Of a stretch of DNA of 64,000 nt, positions 62,958-64,000 are shown one piece after another; the stretch's first letter is position 1; the number at the start of each line of letters is the position of its first letter. Origin of the DNA: Pseudomonas pharyngis (GTDB lineage Bacteria > Pseudomonadota > Gammaproteobacteria > Pseudomonadales > Pseudomonadaceae); the NCBI RefSeq assembly GCF_021602345.1, contig NZ_BQID01000013.1, positions 1 through 64,000 on the forward strand, written 5' to 3'. Position numbers and translations under genes: made by a program. The notes beneath the pieces were generated by a model that saw only the letters and a program-made list of their open reading frames with translations, was not told where the DNA came from and made no database searches.

Positions 62958-63925
62958 CGCAGCACCTCCGGCCGCTCGACGTCGACCCAGACAAATTTAT
63001 GCGGATCGAGGCGGGTTTCCTGATCCAGACGATAGGCCACCAGTTTGCCGTAGAGCACCGCGCTGTAATCCAGGCACGCGAGGTTGGGGCGGATCGGCGC
63101 CGGTTTGCCGCTGCGCCAGTAATGACCGACGAACAGCAACGGCTCATCGACGCCGTAGCGCAACAGAGAATTCTTTTCGCTGGAGGTCAGCGGCTTCTGC
63201 GCCACCGGCTCCGGCAGTGCGTCGGGCTGAAACACGATGTCGCCGTAGGTTTGCGGGTCGTCTTCCCAGAACTTGGTGCGGAAGAACGAACGCACCAGGC
63301 CATCGCCGCTGGTCATGGTCAGGCCATCCGGCAGGCGCATGTCGGTGCCGCGCAGCAGGCGATCGAACACGGTGCAGGCGAAACTGCCCGGCACCGCCGA
63401 GGCCTGAAGGAAGTGCTCGTCGATGCAGCCATCGGGGAACAGCGCGCGCAGCGGCTCGATCAGGCCGGCATCCCAACAGGCATGCACCACGCGGAAACGT
63501 CCGGCGTCGACGAACAGCGGCAGTTGGTAGAACCATTGCTGGAAGTCGTGCCAGTCACCCGGATGGTTTTCGAACTGGGTCAGGGTTTCATGCAGCAGGC
63601 GGGCATGGCGCGGGGTGTGTTCACGGACGAACTGCTTGCCGCTGCCCGGAGGCGCCGGAGTGCTCCAGCCGAGTGCGTTGAACTCGTGGTTGCCCATGAT
63701 GCACAACGCCTGACCGGCCTCGACCATATCGTGGACGATGTGCAGCGCCTCGCGAATCCGCGGGCCGCGGTCGATGATGTCGCCGACAAACACGGCCATG
63801 CGCGACGGATGCCGCCAGACCCCGCCCTGCTTGTGATAACCGAGACGGTCCAGCAGGTGTTCCAGGGTCAGGGCGCATCCGTGCACGTCACCAATCAGGT
63901 CATAACTGCGCGCGGGATCGAGCAT
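62954..63925 (-). CDS. PPP-type metallophosphoesterase
   Basis: A 323-residue calcineurin-like phosphoesterase. The metal-binding motifs are complete: GDVHG (12-16), VGDIIDRG, and MGNHEFNALGW, followed by a later His. The group includes diadenosine-tetraphosphatase-like and Ser/Thr phosphatase-like members; the substrate is unknown. It overlaps the upstream NAD kinase stop by one base and the rhomboid start by four, so these genes are co-translated. Confidence 0.88.
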   Translation of the reverse strand: MLDPARSYDLIGDVHGCALTLEHLLDRLGYHKQGGVWRHPSRMAVFVGDIIDRGPRIREALHIVHDMVEAGQALCIMGNHEFNALGWSTPAPPGSGKQFVREHTPRHARLLHETLTQFENHPGDWHDFQQWFYQLPLFVDAGRFRVVHACWDAGLIEPLRALFPDGCIDEHFLQASAVPGSFACTVFDRLLRGTDMRLPDGLTMTSGDGLVRSFFRTKFWEDDPQTYGDIVFQPDALPEPVAQKPLTSSEKNSLLRYGVDEPLLFVGHYWRSGKPAPIRPNLACLDYSAVLYGKLVAYRLDQETRLDPHKFVWVDVERPEVLR

Positions 63926-64000
63926 CAGTCGCCTCCACCACCCAACTTGCTGCCCCAGCCGAGCTTGGTCCGGCAGACTTCGTAGTAGTTGTGGTCGAGC
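63925..64000 (-). CDS. nadK: NAD kinase, C-terminal end (partial)
   Basis: Only the last 25 codons are in the window. The visible end, LDHNYYEVCRTKLGWGSKL followed by GGGGD and a stop, resembles the C-terminus of Pseudomonas NAD kinase (R/S-TKLGW). The order nadK, phosphoesterase, rhomboid, small protein, DUF2797, pepN is the one I know from Pseudomonas. The gene continues past the right edge. Confidence 0.75.
   Translation of the reverse strand, partial: LDHNYYEVCRTKLGWGSKLGGGGD

Overview
The window looks like the chromosome of a Pseudomonas of the P. fluorescens complex. It is GC-rich and carries a Pseudomonas-type 16S rRNA 5' end, a glcDEF operon, the block nadK - metallophosphoesterase - rhomboid - YeaC - DUF2797 - pepN that I know from Pseudomonas genomes, and a cyclic lipopeptide gene cluster of the kind found in that complex.

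Layout. Positions 1-352 hold the 5' end of a 16S rRNA (minus strand) with two tandem rrn promoters and a boxA. From 444 to 12852 are housekeeping and accessory genes: a threonine-dehydratase-like enzyme with a divergent AraC regulator, a hemerythrin behind a sigma-54-like promoter, a YghU-type glutathione transferase, a saccharopine-dehydrogenase-like protein with a DUF2269 membrane protein, glcDEF, and a CHASE4-PAS-GGDEF-EAL protein. Positions 13110-47778 are one lipopeptide locus. From 47929 on come a SCO1/PCu(A)C copper pair, an Ohr/OsmC protein, an orphan sulfonate-type binding protein, a sulfatase-fold membrane protein, a ZnuD-like TonB receptor with a Zur box, katG, a repeat pair, and the pepN-to-nadK block that runs off the right edge.

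The lipopeptide locus. Three NRPS genes on the minus strand carry 2, 4 and 2 modules. They are followed by macA and macB, flanked on both sides by LuxR-type regulators without sensor domains, and the outer-membrane partner lies just downstream of the second regulator. I read the adenylation codes by eye against the GrsA numbering: Leu, an acidic or Gln-like residue, Thr, Leu, Leu, Gln, Leu, and a branched aliphatic residue (Ile or Val). Module 1 begins with a starter C domain and the last enzyme ends in two thioesterases, so the product should be an N-acylated octapeptide closed by a lactone, probably to Thr3. The 2-4-2 layout and this residue order match the bananamide family as I remember it. 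Six consecutive C domains are of the dual condensation/epimerisation type and the last is a plain LCL domain, which predicts D residues at 1-6 and L at 7-8.

Regulation. Both LuxR genes and the GGDEF-EAL gene have a full match to the RsmA/RsmE consensus over the ribosome binding site, and the nodT-side luxR has a second overlapping copy. This points to Gac/Rsm translational control of lipopeptide production and of cyclic-di-GMP turnover.

No wholly new system is evident. The most unusual items are the atypical module-2 adenylation pocket, a ~1.5 kb almost identical tract shared by modules 4 and 5, a substituted epimerisation motif in module 3, the hairpins in the NRPS intergenic regions, and the shared Rsm motifs.
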